Assembly: GCA_026724425.1 (NCBI GenBank)
Contig: JAIUCV010000003.1
Coordinates: 65,277,088 to 65,341,087 of the forward strand
From: Erythrophleum ivorense
Taxonomy: Eukaryota; Streptophyta; Magnoliopsida; Fabales; Fabaceae
Direction: 5' to 3'
DNA: 64,000 bases
The translations under genes were made by a program, and so were the position numbers. Each line of letters starts with the position of its first letter. Position 1 is the stretch's first letter. This document shows positions 1 to 11,469 of this stretch, in pieces. Below the pieces are notes generated by a model that was given only the letters and a program-made list of their open reading frames with translations, did not search any database and was not told the DNA's origin.

Positions 1-690
1 ATTTTGATTAAAAAAATTAATCATTTATTTTTTATAGTTTGTATCAATTTTCAATGTAATCCTTATAATTTATTTTTTTCAAAACATTCCTCATATTTAG
101 AGTTAATTCCTGTAATTTCCAAATGTTAAAAGATCACTCTTTACTGTGCCACCTGTCAAAATGGTGGCCAAGGTGTCAAACTGGGGTCCACATGATTGCC
201 ACGTATGATTATGCTATCTGACTAAGCTGCCACATGGTTTTTTTAAAATTTTTTGGACAAAGGTGGGCATGTCTTATAACAATTAGGAAGAGTAAAACGC
301 AGGCCAAGATCTCTCAAAACGCAACAAACCCATGACTTCACAAATACACAAACCCAAGTCGCAATTCTCTCAAACACAGAGGCTATTCATAGGTCACGAT
401 CTTCTTCGTTAATTGTGGGCAACAAGTGTCTTACTTATTATCTTCAGTAATTTCAAAATGCCATTTGAAAACATAATTTTTCACTTATTCCCTTTCAGCC
501 ATTTGAAAAAGCCATCTAAAAAGGTAATTTTTCAGCCATTTTAAAACACCAATATGCATATGATCTCTTTGGGAAGAAAAAAAGCCATTTGATTAGGGCC
601 CACTTGTTTAATGGTCTCTGACATAGAAATGAGGAAAAGATATCACTTTTAGAGCCATTTGATTATATATGCGACCTTGATGAATGGTCT
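1..690. other. Gene-poor left edge with possible terminal repeat
   Basis: AT-rich DNA with no supportable gene. Positions about 51-93 resemble, in reverse complement, the stretch around 2,551-2,612. This may be one terminal inverted repeat of a transposon that encloses the PPR pseudogene. Both stretches are A/T-rich, so the match is only suggestive, and the left part may be cut by the window edge. Confidence 0.35.
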
Positions 691-694
691 TTGT

Positions 695-1376
695 TGGGAA
701 GGAAGATCAGATAGGCTCATCAATTTTTCCATTGGATAGTTCACAAAGGGCTAGGCCCAGACATTGTGTCATATAACTCATATTTGGTTACTGCAAACAG
801 GTAAGATGCAAGTGTCTAGATCATTGTGTCGAGAAGGACAAGCTTTTGCTGCCAGAAATCTTTTAGTAAAGATCTCTCACGATCGTTACATGCTAGAAAA
901 GAATGCATACAATCAAATGATTTAATCTATATGTACATCTGACATCTGATAATGGGGAAGATGCAGTAATGTTAAAATCTGAGATGATAAAGAAGAGTAT
1001 GAAGCCAAATCTCACGGCATATAGAGCTATTACAAGCTATTAATGCCCTAAAAAAAGGACTTGGGCAGCTGAAGGATTGTTGGAAAAAATGGATAAAATG
1101 GGTTTTCTACCTTATATAGAAAGAAGTAGGGCACTAATAAACAGGTATTGCAAGGAAAAGAATGTTGATAAAGCAGAGTCATTATTGAAACTCTTTGACA
1201 AGGAGTTTCAAGTTTATGATAATTAAAGTTACAATGCAATCATTAAAGTCTTTTCTGAGATTGATAGTGTGACCGAGTTGATGGAACTTCAGGATAGGTT
1301 GCAGAATGTGGGGTATGCTCCAAATAGTTTAACATTCAAGTTTGTGATCCATGGACTGCAGAAAGCTGTGAAATAA
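695..1376 (+). pseudogene. Pentatricopeptide-repeat (PPR) protein remnant
   Basis: Broken coding sequence resembling plant PPR proteins, a family that binds organellar RNA in mitochondria or chloroplasts. Three helical-repeat-like pieces are visible in shifting frames: KGLGPDIVSYNSYLV near 745-800, KKSMKPNLTAYRAITSY near 990-1,040, and LLEKMDKMGFLPYIERSRAL near 1,078-1,135. They are followed by RLQNVGYAPNSLTFKFVIHG near 1,295-1,355. In-frame stops (for example at about 1,042 and 1,224) and frame changes rule out an intact product. No start codon or promoter is evident. It is probably a transposed or decayed copy of a longer gene. Family assignment rests on the PPR-like spacing and the G-x-x-P-[DN] signature, and I cannot name the parent gene. 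Confidence 0.6.
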
Positions 1377-2733
1377 GATAATGAGAAGTTGGGGCACCAC
1401 CTGCTTCAACTATAGTAAAAGTTGAAGTGTTGGTTTACATTCAACTTTGGAACTTCTGGCGTACTTTTAAGTAAAATGATCAATGGTGTATGAGGATCAG
1501 CATACAACGGAGGGATATTCCTGGTATATTCCCAAAATTTTGGAGTTCAAGAAATGATGGTACATTAATTTCAACAAATGGATGTGTTCTTTGCTAGAAA
1601 GGTAGGGAAGAAAATAGAAAGAGATATGTTGTTTATCTCATGTAATTGGACGATGAAACTTCAACAAGTTGTTAATGTGATGATATATTTTCTTTTGCTT
1701 TTAAGATTTAGGGAGGATTTATTGCATTTTACAACAGTAGGATAATTTTATTATTTTGATACGAAAGTTGCTGACATTTGTCAATCTTTGTTTATTGGAT
1801 AAGGATCTTTTAAAGTAAAAATTTATCTGAAGTAGTGAAGTGCCTCACATGTGTTTCTATTTTTTTGTTTCTTAATATATATATTTTATTTTTATTTATA
1901 AAAATATGCTTTTTACCCTTTACTTCATGAATTTAAGGGAATCTTCACTTCAAAGAATCTCCATCCTGGTTTATCTCTTTGAGCACAAATTTAAAAAAAA
2001 AAAAAGTTTGTGAGAAGCCAAAGTGACTGAAAAGTGTAAGACACAAACATAGTGCAAATAATTCTCCAATCATCATCATGCTGAATTAGTAGCTGCAGTC
2101 TGTGTTACTACATGACTTGAAAACTCTCATTTCATCTCTCTTCTCTTCAATGCGAGCATCATTGAGGACCTACACTGGCAATTATTTTCTTCTTTCCAAG
2201 AGGATAAGCCAAAAGAAGAAGATGCAAGGAAGAAGAAGAAGCACTATCCTCTCTGTGTTTCAAGCTACGTTTTGCATTTCAAGTCCTAACCTCTCTGAAG
2301 CTCGATTTCACACTGAAGGGAAGGAGTAAAGAGGAGAGCTACAATGCTAAGCCAAGAGTGCGTTTTATTTCTTCTGATGTGGAGCATTGTGTATCAGTTA
2401 TGCCAAGTCAGATGAATATATGTCCATGTACCATGCTATGTCATCACGTCGTTCAGCCATGTCACACATTTTTTGACAACGTTATGCCAACTAGCACCTA
2501 CCGGGAGTAAATGTTAATATTTGTAAAGTATAAGGATTAACCTGGTAACAATTTAAAATTATAAGGACTTGTTTGAAAAAAAAAACTATAAAGATTAAAT
2601 TATATTGAATTTTTAACAAATAATATCTCATGATAAATGTTTCTAATCTCTAATGAAATAATAAATTTGAGAAACAGTTTTAAAACATCTAATTTTTAAA
2701 CAATAATGCAAGAGGCTAACATTATAACATAAA
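1377..2733. other. Intergenic, no gene seen
   Basis: A short run of A (about 1,990-2,004) and a 75-codon open frame at 2,102-2,329 of low-complexity Lys/Arg/Ser-rich composition. The frame has no recognisable family and I do not regard it as a gene. The end (about 2,551-2,625) may be the right terminal repeat of an element starting near position 1. Confidence 0.4.
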
Positions 2734-3012
2734 TACTCTTTCTGGTCTAAAGTATAAGTCACTCTTATCGGATTTACGTTTCTTAAAAAAAATTAATTAT
2801 ATTTTTAAAATTTTTAAATATTATCATGTATTTTTAATTTTATTCTTATAATCAATACAGCTGTTGTTATTAAATGAGAAGTTTTTAACATAACTATTGT
2901 TATTAAATGAAGGATATTATAAAAATAATAATTATTATTATTGCCAAGTGACTTATATTTTGGACCAAATTTTTTTTCCTTAAATAACTTATATTTTGGA
3001 CCAGATGGAGTA
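2734..3012. mobile_element. Stowaway-type MITE
   Basis: Non-coding element of about 280 bp with terminal inverted repeats. The left end reads TACTCTTTCTGGTCTAAAGT and the right end, reverse-complemented, reads TACTCCATCTGGTCCAAAAT. Both continue into ATAAGT, and TA dinucleotides bound the element. This is the hallmark of Tc1/mariner-related Stowaway MITEs (consensus TIR CTCCCTCCGT). No transposase is present, so it is non-autonomous. Confidence 0.7.
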
Positions 3013-3037
3013 TATTTATATATATATATATATATAC
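3013..3037. repeat. (TA)n microsatellite
   Basis: Run of alternating T and A directly beside the right end of the MITE. Similar TA microsatellites occur at about 4,615-4,660, 6,703-6,722, 16,919-16,941, 22,673-22,694, 33,043-33,063, 35,850-35,877 and 44,850-44,869. Confidence 0.85.
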
Positions 3038-4614
3038 AAATTAAATTATTTTGTTGATAAATATTAGCTTCATGGTAAAGTTGTTCAAAATCTGTTAATG
3101 CTAAGTTGTTAAGTATGACAAAAAAAGAAATCAAAATCTTTTCTCTAATAAACTCAATTGAAAAAAACGTAAATGACAAAAATATTTATTGGATTATAAA
3201 TAAATAAGTAGTTCAAATAAAATATATAGTTTATAAAGAGTAAGCTATCATTCTAGCTTCTATAAGATGTTTATTTCATTCTTTTAGTTCAAATTACTTT
3301 GAAAAATACATTATTTTGATCTTGTCTCAACTTTTCTTAACCTCATAATAACTGAATTATTTGTGCCAACCGACTTTTTTCAACATGAAACGTTAGGGTC
3401 TTGCATAAATGGTTGATGAAACATATGGATGGTTATAAATAAAATAGTAAATTATATCAACTCTTTTTAGCTTTCTTGAAATTATATAATTTTTTTGTTT
3501 ATTTCTTAAAATTATACAAATCTTTTTTAAAATAAAAAGTTACCATACATTTTAGTTTAATTTTAATTTTTTTATTAAAATATCCTCTATTAACTTAAAT
3601 ACATGTTTTTTTCGAACCAAAAAAATTTAAATAGAAGATATTTTGGTTAAAATATTTAAAATTAAATTAAAGTTTCAAATAAATTTTTAGTTTAGGTTAC
3701 ATTTATGTATATTTTAAAAATAAAAAAAAAATATAATTTCAACTAAATTCATTAAAAAAATTATATAAATTACTCTAAATAAAAAACAATGATCTTTTGG
3801 GTTGGGATATACGCTTATAACGGTGACAACAAATTTGGATGCTTGCCAAAATATCTTTCTTTTTTTGTTGTTATTATTATTGTTAAGATTATAAGGTGAT
3901 TATTATTCTCGTCGTCGCTGTTGTTGTTACGAAACATCCAATCCCATCAATTACTAACGTTCCACATTAAAAAGCATTAACTCAGAGATATTCCGGGTAA
4001 CACAGTTTCATAAAACTCATCTACAAATTAAATGCATTTTTTTTATTAAAAAAGTTTAAAATAATTCAATGATAATTATTTTTATGAATTAAAATAATAT
4101 TGTATTATATAAATAAATATACAATAATTTAATAAATTCTTAATATAATAAAAAATAAACAAATAATCGAAGAAGACAAACAAAAAAAAATGAAAGGAGA
4201 TCATGATAAAGAAAGGGGGGGGGGGTCGGATTGAGAAGCAAAGAAGACAATTGTGGCTTAATTAAGTTAATGGTTGGTGGACAGGAGTTATGAATTTTCG
4301 TAGGTAGGCCCATATTTGTGAATGTGAACGAAATTTTTGCACCATCAGCTGACTCATATTGGCTTTTGGCTAAACGACGACATTTGACTAAAGGATAATA
4401 AACTGGTCCAAACTGACATTAAAAGTTGAAGAAGAACCCAACCCTCACAATTGGAGCTTCCTTTTTTTTTTTTGATTGCACAATTGGACCTTCTGATTGA
4501 GCATCCAATCAAATTCTCCAACCCAATCAAAATCATTTGGCTTGATTTTGTATTAAGATTAGATTTGAGTATAATTTTTTATATTTTATTATTAATTTTT
4601 TTAATAAAAATATG

Positions 4615-4646
<32 letters not shown>

Positions 4647-4805
4647 ATATATATATTTATTTATTTATTTAGATAATTCAATTATGTAATATTAAGTAGA
4701 AAAATTTATATACTTGTCTGTTGTGAATACTATTTTGTTTGAGTATTTTTTAAAAAATAAAAATATATTAAATTATAAATTTGTAATTTTTGAGTTTTTA
4801 TTCAA
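3038..4805. other. AT-rich intergenic DNA
   Basis: Very AT-rich with a 10-G run near 4,215 and TA-rich stretches at 4,615-4,660. Around 3,500-3,770 there are imperfect inverted AT-rich segments that could be an old MITE. No gene is supported. Confidence 0.4.
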
Positions 4806-5640
4806 TGTTATTTTTTGTTTAATTTTAGGGTAATTTGAGTCCTAAGTATTTTAAAGTCTGTTTTAATTTAATTTATGTCATTTTGTTGCTTGAAATGTAT
4901 TTAATTTTAGGTTAATTTTAATTGAATTTTAAGTCAATAAAATAATTCAAAAAATACAAAAGAGTCCAAGATAAGAGTCACAAGGTCTTATTTTGTTTTT
5001 AAGCTGAAATCATCCAAAGAGGAAAAGAGAAGCAACTATGAACATTATATTTTATTTAAACATTTCTTAAAATATAAAAAGTATTAAATTAAAAAATTCT
5101 GAATTCAGGTTTTAATTCAATATCATCTTTTGGTTTAATTTTGGAAGTCATTTGAATCATAGATATTTTTAAGTTAATTTTAATCTAATTTTGAATCATT
5201 TTGTTATTTGAATCATATTTAATTTTCGGTCAATTTTAATTTGACTTTGAGTTAATAAAATAATTTTAAAAAACTCAAATAAAAAAGTGCCGAAGATAAA
5301 AGTTACAAAATCTCACTTTGTTTTTAAGTCCAATTTGTTTTAAGATGAATAAAGAACAATGAATTTTAATTAAAATTCTGAATATTAAATTAACAAATAT
5401 TATTTGCAGTTTAATTTTGAAGTCATTTGAGGCATAACTATTTTTTAGTCAATTTTAATCTAATTTTGAATTATTTTGTTATTTGAATCATATTTAATTT
5501 TGAGTCAATTTTAATTGAACTTTGAGTTAATAAAATAATTTTATAAAATTAAAATAAAGAAAGAGCCCAAGATAAAAGTCACAAAGTTTCACTTTATTTT
5601 TAAGTCCAATTCATTTTAAGATGAATAAGGAACAATAATT
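4806..5640. repeat. Three-unit tandem repeat, about 275-325 bp per unit
   Basis: Three diverged direct copies occupy roughly 4,806-5,040, 5,115-5,370 and 5,395-5,640. Each unit carries the same ordered landmarks: a GTTTAATTTT block, an AAGTCATTTGA-like block, TTGTTATTTGAATCATATTT, a TTAATAAAATAATT block, and a block like AAGATAAAAGTCACAAA followed by TTTTTAAGTCCAATT. Units 2 and 3 also share AAGATGAATAA-GAACAAT and lie about 276 bp apart. The first unit is the most diverged. No coding potential is seen. Confidence 0.75.
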
Positions 5641-7150
5641 TAAGAACGTTCACTTGAAAGTAAGGCATTCCTCTTATCTCTTTTTGAAAAGCAAAGCACA
5701 TTGAAAATAGAAAACTTTTGGAAAATGAAATAGTGGATTAGCCTTGATCTAAAAAGAGGAGAATTGAATGATAATTTAAAATTTTCTTGTGATGAGAATC
5801 TTAGTATTTGGCTATAATTTTTTTTTTTTTTTGGTTTTTGGGGGTCCAGGGGAGGGGAAGGGGGGAAGGGGGAAGCTAGAGGAGAGTTGAGGGCCAATTT
5901 TTCAAAAAGAAACCATGTAGTAGATAAATGAAGGGGATGATAGAGATAAGAAGCTTTATTCATTTGGGCATTTAAATATCTTTTTTTCCCAAATCTAATC
6001 CATTATAGAAGAAGAAAGTGTTATGTGATGGATTACTATGCCTTTTTGTCTTAGCTTTTTCATTTTTCATTTTTCATTTTTATTATTTATCTTTAGAATT
6101 GGTTGTTTGTTAGATCACTTCAAAAAAAAGTTAAAAACAAAAATTTCTTATTTTCAAAAACACAGAAAATATTAATTAAAAAATCCAAAAAAAATCTTTT
6201 TTTTTGCCAAATTAAATTGCCTTCTTTCAAAAAATGAAAATAAAAAATCCTAATTTTCACAAAACCCAGAAAAAATTAAAAAAAAAAATTGAAGAGAGCA
6301 AGAAGATGGAATCAATTTGGTTTCCACAAAGTAAAATATACCCATCAGCAATAAATTCATTTTGTTTATAAAAATTAAATTATTCTTATTTTCCCACTCT
6401 TTTCATAAAAAATAATTTAAAATATGTGGGCTTTAATATTATCACATTTATCACATACATGATACAAGTAAATTTTATTTTTTGAGAGGTGATATGTAAA
6501 CTTTTTTTCTTTTCTTTTTTTTTAAATAGTGTGTCATGATATCAAAATTTCAAATACATATAACAAGAATTCTAAAATCTTAGGCGCCAAAGCTGCCCTT
6601 GGTCTCCCTCATTCCCTACTGTCGCTTCTTATCAATTCAGTTAGCCTATTTCATAAGAATATATATTTCAAACCAATGGTAGAATAACTCATTTTTTATA
6701 ATATATATATATATATATATATGATAAAACAATAAACATAAAGATTACTTCTTTTTTCCGTAAGTCTAGTTGAAATTACATTCACCCCTATAATAGTTTT
6801 TACTAAATCTACAAAAAAAAAAATTGCCTTGAATTTCAAAAAGCAAGAAAACATAATGAAAGTAGTATTCTTCTTGAGTAGAAAAATATAAATTTATTAC
6901 AAAATTAAGACATCTTAATCAAAGCCATAATTAGCATAGACTGTAGTTATAGATAATTTAGGTTAATACAGTCTGATGGGCCAAAATGAGATACAACTTC
7001 GATACCTTTGGAGTCAATTATTTGACCCTTCTTCTGTTGCAGGAGTGCTACATTAGACAAAATTATTAATTAGATTTTTTTTTTGTAGTGAGTTAGTGAC
7101 GGTGGATTTAAATAAAAATACCAAAACGACAAGTTTGACCACCTTACCTT
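5641..7150. other. Intergenic, no gene seen
   Basis: AT-rich DNA with a G-rich patch at 5,835-5,885, an oligo(T)-GG junction near 5,820, and a (TA)n run at about 6,703-6,722. Open frames here (for example minus 5,640-5,963) are low-complexity and match no family I recognise. Confidence 0.4.
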
Positions 7151-7336
7151 TTGCATTCCAAACGAAAGGAGAGATTCCCACAAGAAATTAATCTTCCACA
7201 ACTCAGAAGGATAAACTTGAGCAAAAACAAACCTTTCAGGAGACATACCATCGTTCATCTTCAATTAATTCACCTACAAGAATTTATCTGGCAGTCTTCT
7301 ATCCGACATGTGCAATGGACTTCCAATACTTCAGTC

Positions 7337-7815
7337 TTGTTTGGGAATAATTTTTATGAGAATGAAAGTAAAAATTAATTTTAATAAAATAAAATAATTA
7401 TATTTAATATATTGTGATAAAGAGTAGATATTCCATTTCAATTTTTGTGTTTGGTTAGATAAAAATAATATAAAAATAAAAAAATGATTAACTAACTATA
7501 AAACTCTTAGCGTAAAAATATATTGAAATATGTATTTTTTATTTTTGAATTTGTAAACATATTCTTTAATTACCAATAATAAAATAATGATTTTTCAATA
7601 ATAATAATAAAAAAAGGCATTTTAGGCATTGTCCAACTGCATTCTTGGAATGTCCCTCATTCCATCCATTTTTGGATGGAAAATCAACTCATTCAAATGG
7701 CTCCATCTACATTCTCGTGAGAATCGAATAAATATAAAAAGAATCAAACAAACATGCATGGCTTAGAATTCCTATTTTCATTCTGTTCTCTACAGTACAT
7801 TTTACTCCCAAACAA
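7337..7815. mobile_element. hAT-like MITE insertion in the LRR region
   Basis: AT-rich non-coding insert that splits the LRR reading frame. The left end TTGTTTGGG (7,337-7,345) is the exact reverse complement of CCCAAACAA at 7,807-7,815. A second copy of the inner sequence CAAACAA is at 7,745-7,751, so the elements may be nested. I see no clean 8-bp target duplication, so the hAT assignment rests on the TTGTTTGG-type terminus alone. Confidence 0.4.
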
Positions 7816-8556
7816 ACGAATTTTTAATGGCTTGACCTTTCTGGGAAGGCATTTTCTGGTAAAATTCCAACAAGTCTGCATCAATGTAGGGAGCTCAAAT
7901 ATCTATATATGGACAACGACAGACTTGACGGATTCTTACCCCGTGAAATCGGGAGATCGTCTATGCTTCCACGTGTTGGATCTCAGTAACAACAATCTAA
8001 CAGCCACATTTGTTCTTTTTTGGCAATCTTTCACTGAGATCAACTAATTAAATTATCCGCCAAATTAATAATTTGGTATTTAAATTGTTTAAGACTATTT
8101 AACTTTAAATTTTGAAAATTAATAAGTCCACAAGTTGCAAATTAGGCACTAAAAATAATAACCTTGTTATGTTAATTTTTTATCAAGTAATTCAAAGACA
8201 CTTGATCTTGGAAGGACTCACTAATTTTTTTAAAACTAACGCGAAGACTATGCTTTGTTATTTTCGTACACTCACTAATTTTTAGAAACTAACAGTAAAT
8301 AGGTGCAACAATTTACAAACTAAATTGTTAGTTTAGTCTTAAATTATCGGATTCCAATTAACAAATCAAGTAATATTGCTTGCACACATGGTGCATGTGG
8401 GCTGTAGTATTCACAAATTTTAAGAACAATGTCGATATTTTAACAAGAAATCACTGTAACATTCCACCTTTAGCCGTTAATGAATCAATTTTGCGTTTAT
8501 CATCTTGTAATCCGGCATCCAATAAGTCGAAGTTTCTATGGAGTTTTTCAAACTAA

Positions 8557-8842
8557 TACTCCGTCTTATATATAAGAAATAATTAATTAATTCACGAGTA
8601 TTAAGAAAGTTAGTTAAAAGTAATTAATTTTGTCTCAAATAAAAATTATTTTTTAAAAATATCTCTATTTAATATGTGCATTTTCTCTTTAAAATTAATG
8701 ACCACTACTATTCATAATTTAAATGACTTATTTAATGAAGGACATAATTGGAATACTGTAATTAATATAGTAGTTTGTTTCTGATATATAAGACCAAATC
8801 AAATCTCAAAAAAATCTCTTATATATAAAATCAGAAGGAGTA
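8557..8842. mobile_element. Stowaway-type MITE
   Basis: Element of about 286 bp within the LRR pseudogene. The left end TACTCCGTCTTATATATAAG and the reverse-complemented right end TACTCCTTCTGATTTTATAT form terminal inverted repeats. The left end is preceded by TA-rich sequence. The CTCCGTC-type terminus is diagnostic of Stowaway elements. It has no coding capacity. Confidence 0.75.
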
Positions 8843-9310
8843 TTATTTACAAACACTAGCATTTAACATAGTAACTAGCTGCTAATTTTGAATTTATTTC
8901 ACTTAAATAGGTCCACTTCCGCCATCTCTTTTCAACGTCTCTTTGAGATTAATTAATCTTCGGAATAACAACTTTGGTGGTGAACTTCCGGGAGAAATGT
9001 GCAATCAGGCTCAGTCACTTCAACAGATTTCTATATTAAATAATAAAATTGGGGGAAGCATTCCAAGGTCAATTTGCTACTGCACTTCATTGAGATGCTT
9101 ATTTTTAGGTTGGAACTCCATTACAGGTATTCCTATCAGCTTCTTTACTCCTTACAAAGTGCATGATCATCATATTATGACTTGAATCAAGAGGAATCTA
9201 TCTCAAAATACTGACTTGGTAGATGAAAAGTCTCATAACATTATTTCTTCAAGATGCAAGATTTGGTACTAGACCAAATATTCTACAAATTTTGATTTTA
9301 ACTTTTAATA

Positions 9311-9703
9311 AAAAAGGACTTAACTACATTTTCGCTCCCTTATAAAAAATTTTAATTTGGTCTCCTTAATTTAAAAACAGACAATGTTATTTTTTTTCAA
9401 ATGATCCAATTTTGTCTTTTGTCTCATAGTCCATTTAAAATTTAATGTCAAATTTAACACCATATTAATTTGAACATCAAATCTAATTGCGAGTTAACAA
9501 CTTAACACTATCAAGTAAATAAATAACGTTTAAAACAACAAATTGTTAAAGTTGGCACTGAATTTTATATGGTTTATGAGACAAAGGGGTAAAATTGGAT
9601 ATTTCAAAAGATAAGAGTATAAGAGTATCTATTTTTGAATTCGGAGACCAAAATTAAACTTTTATAAATCTAGAATGACCAAACGTCAATTTATGTTATT
9701 TTT
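9311..9703. mobile_element. Long-TIR MITE, possibly MULE-derived
   Basis: Non-coding element of about 390 bp whose outer 120 or so bases at each end are inverted copies. Landmarks on the left arm (TTTAATTTGGTCTCC, then ATCCAATTTTGTC, then TTTGTCTCATA) recur in the reverse complement of the right arm as TTTAATTTTGGTCTCC, ATCCAATTTTACC and TTTGTCTCATA. It lies between LRR fragments of the receptor-kinase pseudogene. Long TIRs suggest a Mutator-derived MITE, but the target duplication was not resolved. Confidence 0.65.
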
Positions 9704-10808
9704 GAAAATCAACAAAAGTAGAACTCATGATCAGGTCTGCTGCTAGCTAGTTTGACTTGTGGGTGTTTCTAATAATGCTTTTACAGAATTCTTTGTGAAC
9801 GATTGTATCCATATAAATTTAAAAGGAATCATTTAAGAAAACATAATTTAAATGTTAGCAACCACAATTCTTTCGCATCATATTCAATGTTTGACTCTGA
9901 AACAAATCACAAAGCTTTTACTGTTCTGTGGGTATAAAATTGAAATAAACTCTTTTGTGCAGTAGTGTCCTTGCCTTTCTTATCAAATATCAATATATTG
10001 CAGGTAGCATACCACAAGATAGCTGGCTACTTACAAAACCTTGACGCATTCCATTTGCAAAATAACAGACTGATAGGGTCTAATCCTCCAAACATCTTCA
10101 ACATCTGAGGGTAAGAAAGTTTGTCACTATCTTATAACCAACTCTCAGGCAACGTGATGATGACTAAATTGTCATACTAAATGGTAAACATACCAGTCAT
10201 TCAAGCAATATAATATAATAACTCAAGTAAAGAAGGCCGATCTCATGGAAATTAGTATTTATTATTCTAAAAGTTTTTATTATGTATTAAAAGTTGGTGT
10301 CACATACTTATACCTATCAACATATGTATACTCATAATCTTAAGTTTTTCCAATTATTAAGGATCGAAAAGAGAAGAAAATGTTGCCTATAACTATATGC
10401 AACCTGAACTACATGCAAAGACTCAATGACTCCTAGCCTAATCTCAGATTCAAAATGCAATTAATTGTGATTAATTGTGATCAAAACGAGAATACGGAGA
10501 AGTGGTTGTATAGTTATCACATGTCTCATTTAAATTTCTTTCAAAGGTTTAATGTAATTATAGACATTGTATCTGCATTGGAGTATCTCCATCATGGTAA
10601 ACCTATGGTACATTGGGACTTGAAGACAAGCAATGTTTTGTTTGATGAAAATATAGTTGCTCATGTTTGTAATTTTGGAACTGCTAAACCGTTGGAAGAC
10701 GGACAGTCTAGAATTCACATAAACACCTTGGCTACCCTTGGTCATATTGCACCAGGTAATGAATACTTAGTAATGATAGCATATTTGTATTCCTTTTTCC
10801 TTTTTTAA

Positions 10809-10936
10809 GGGCACACTCCCCCACATTAGCCGGCTATATTTAGGATTTTACTTCTAGAGTACTCCCTAGAAAAATTCAACTCAGGTTGATAAGAGATATT
10901 ATCTCCTCTGACCAATTGAGCTAACCCTATGTGGGT
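10809..10936 (-). mobile_element. tRNA-derived SINE in the kinase intron
   Basis: Read on the minus strand, this begins with a tRNA-like segment containing TTAGCTCAATTGGTCAGAG (10,908-10,926), a good pol III A box. A degenerate B-box-like GAGTTGAATTT follows about 35 bases later. The full tRNA cloverleaf is not preserved, so it is not a tRNA gene. It sits wholly inside the 254-bp kinase intron 10,756-11,009. Target duplications were not identified. Confidence 0.5.
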
Positions 10937-11350
10937 AATTTTCATGTTCTTAAGGAAGATTTGATAAGCTTGTTATGGGGAATTCATTATATTCTTAACA
11001 TTTTTGCAGAATATGGATCCAAAGGTACTGCATCTATAAAAGGGGATGTGTACAGCCATGGAGTTATGGTGATGGAAGTGTTACAAGGAAGAAGCCAAGT
11101 GATGAAATGTTTGTAGCGGGACTAACCTTGAAGACGAGTCCAAGAGTAAATGCCATACGAGATGATTCAGGTTTTAGATCCTAATTTGTTGGAGGGAGAG
11201 GATCAGAAGCACCTTGTTTCTTCTCAGGAAAATTTCCTCTTTCATCATGGAATTTCATATTCATTTATGATGGAAATGGCTTTGAATTGTTGTGCAGATT
11301 CCCCTGATGGGAGAATGAATATGAAAGATGTCTTAAATAGGCTAAACTAG

Positions 11351-11468
11351 ATCAAAACCAGCTTTCACAATTGTAATTTAGGTTTTTAAGTTAAAAAAGC
11401 CATCAAGTAATTTGTTGATGGTTTTCTTAATTTAAATAAATTACAATTGCAAAAGCTAGTTTTGATTT
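11351..11468. repeat. Foldback (inverted duplication) at kinase 3' end
   Basis: The left arm (about 11,351-11,406) and right arm (about 11,414-11,468) are reverse complements over about 50 bp with few mismatches and two short gaps. Shared blocks include CAATTGTAATTTA and CCATCAA. The left arm is the coding tail of the receptor-kinase pseudogene: after the stop at 11,348-11,350 the frame reads IKTSFHNCNL. The right arm read on the minus strand encodes IKIKTSFCNCNL. The two arms are therefore inverted copies of the same gene end, separated by a loop under 10 bases. Confidence 0.75.
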
Positions 11469-11469
11469 T

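Larger units (their letters stand above)
7160..11400 (+). pseudogene. LRR receptor-like kinase pseudogene (LRR-XII type)
   Basis: Remnant of a plasma-membrane leucine-rich-repeat receptor kinase of the EFR/FLS2/Xa21 kind (subfamily XII), which senses microbial patterns. LRR pieces appear in different frames: about 7,170-7,335 (LPQLRRINLSKNK, then SGSLLSDMCNGLPILQS), about 7,850-7,965 (GKIPTSLHQCRELKYLYMDN then GFLPREIGRS), 8,911-9,127 (LRLINLRNNNFGGELPGEMC; GGSIPRSICYCTSLRCLFL), and about 10,005-10,105. The kinase part runs 10,530-10,755, intron 10,756-11,009, then 11,010 onward. This intron splits the codon before EYG, as known in this subfamily. The catalytic loop is HWDLKTSN (10,611-10,634) instead of HCDLKPSN, and DFG is NFG (10,681-10,689), losing the Mg-binding Asp. 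Frameshifts near 11,085 and 11,145 and a stop at 11,348-11,350, before the expected end, confirm decay. MITEs and a SINE interrupt it. The signal peptide, transmembrane segment and much of the kinase N-lobe are not found. Confidence 0.82.

Noticed and set aside
2102..2329. 75-codon open frame as a gene
   Set aside because: Low-complexity composition, no recognisable motif, no promoter or leader features.
10905..10936. Minus-strand tRNA gene
   Set aside because: The A box is good but the B box is degenerate and no acceptor stem forms; a SINE fits better.
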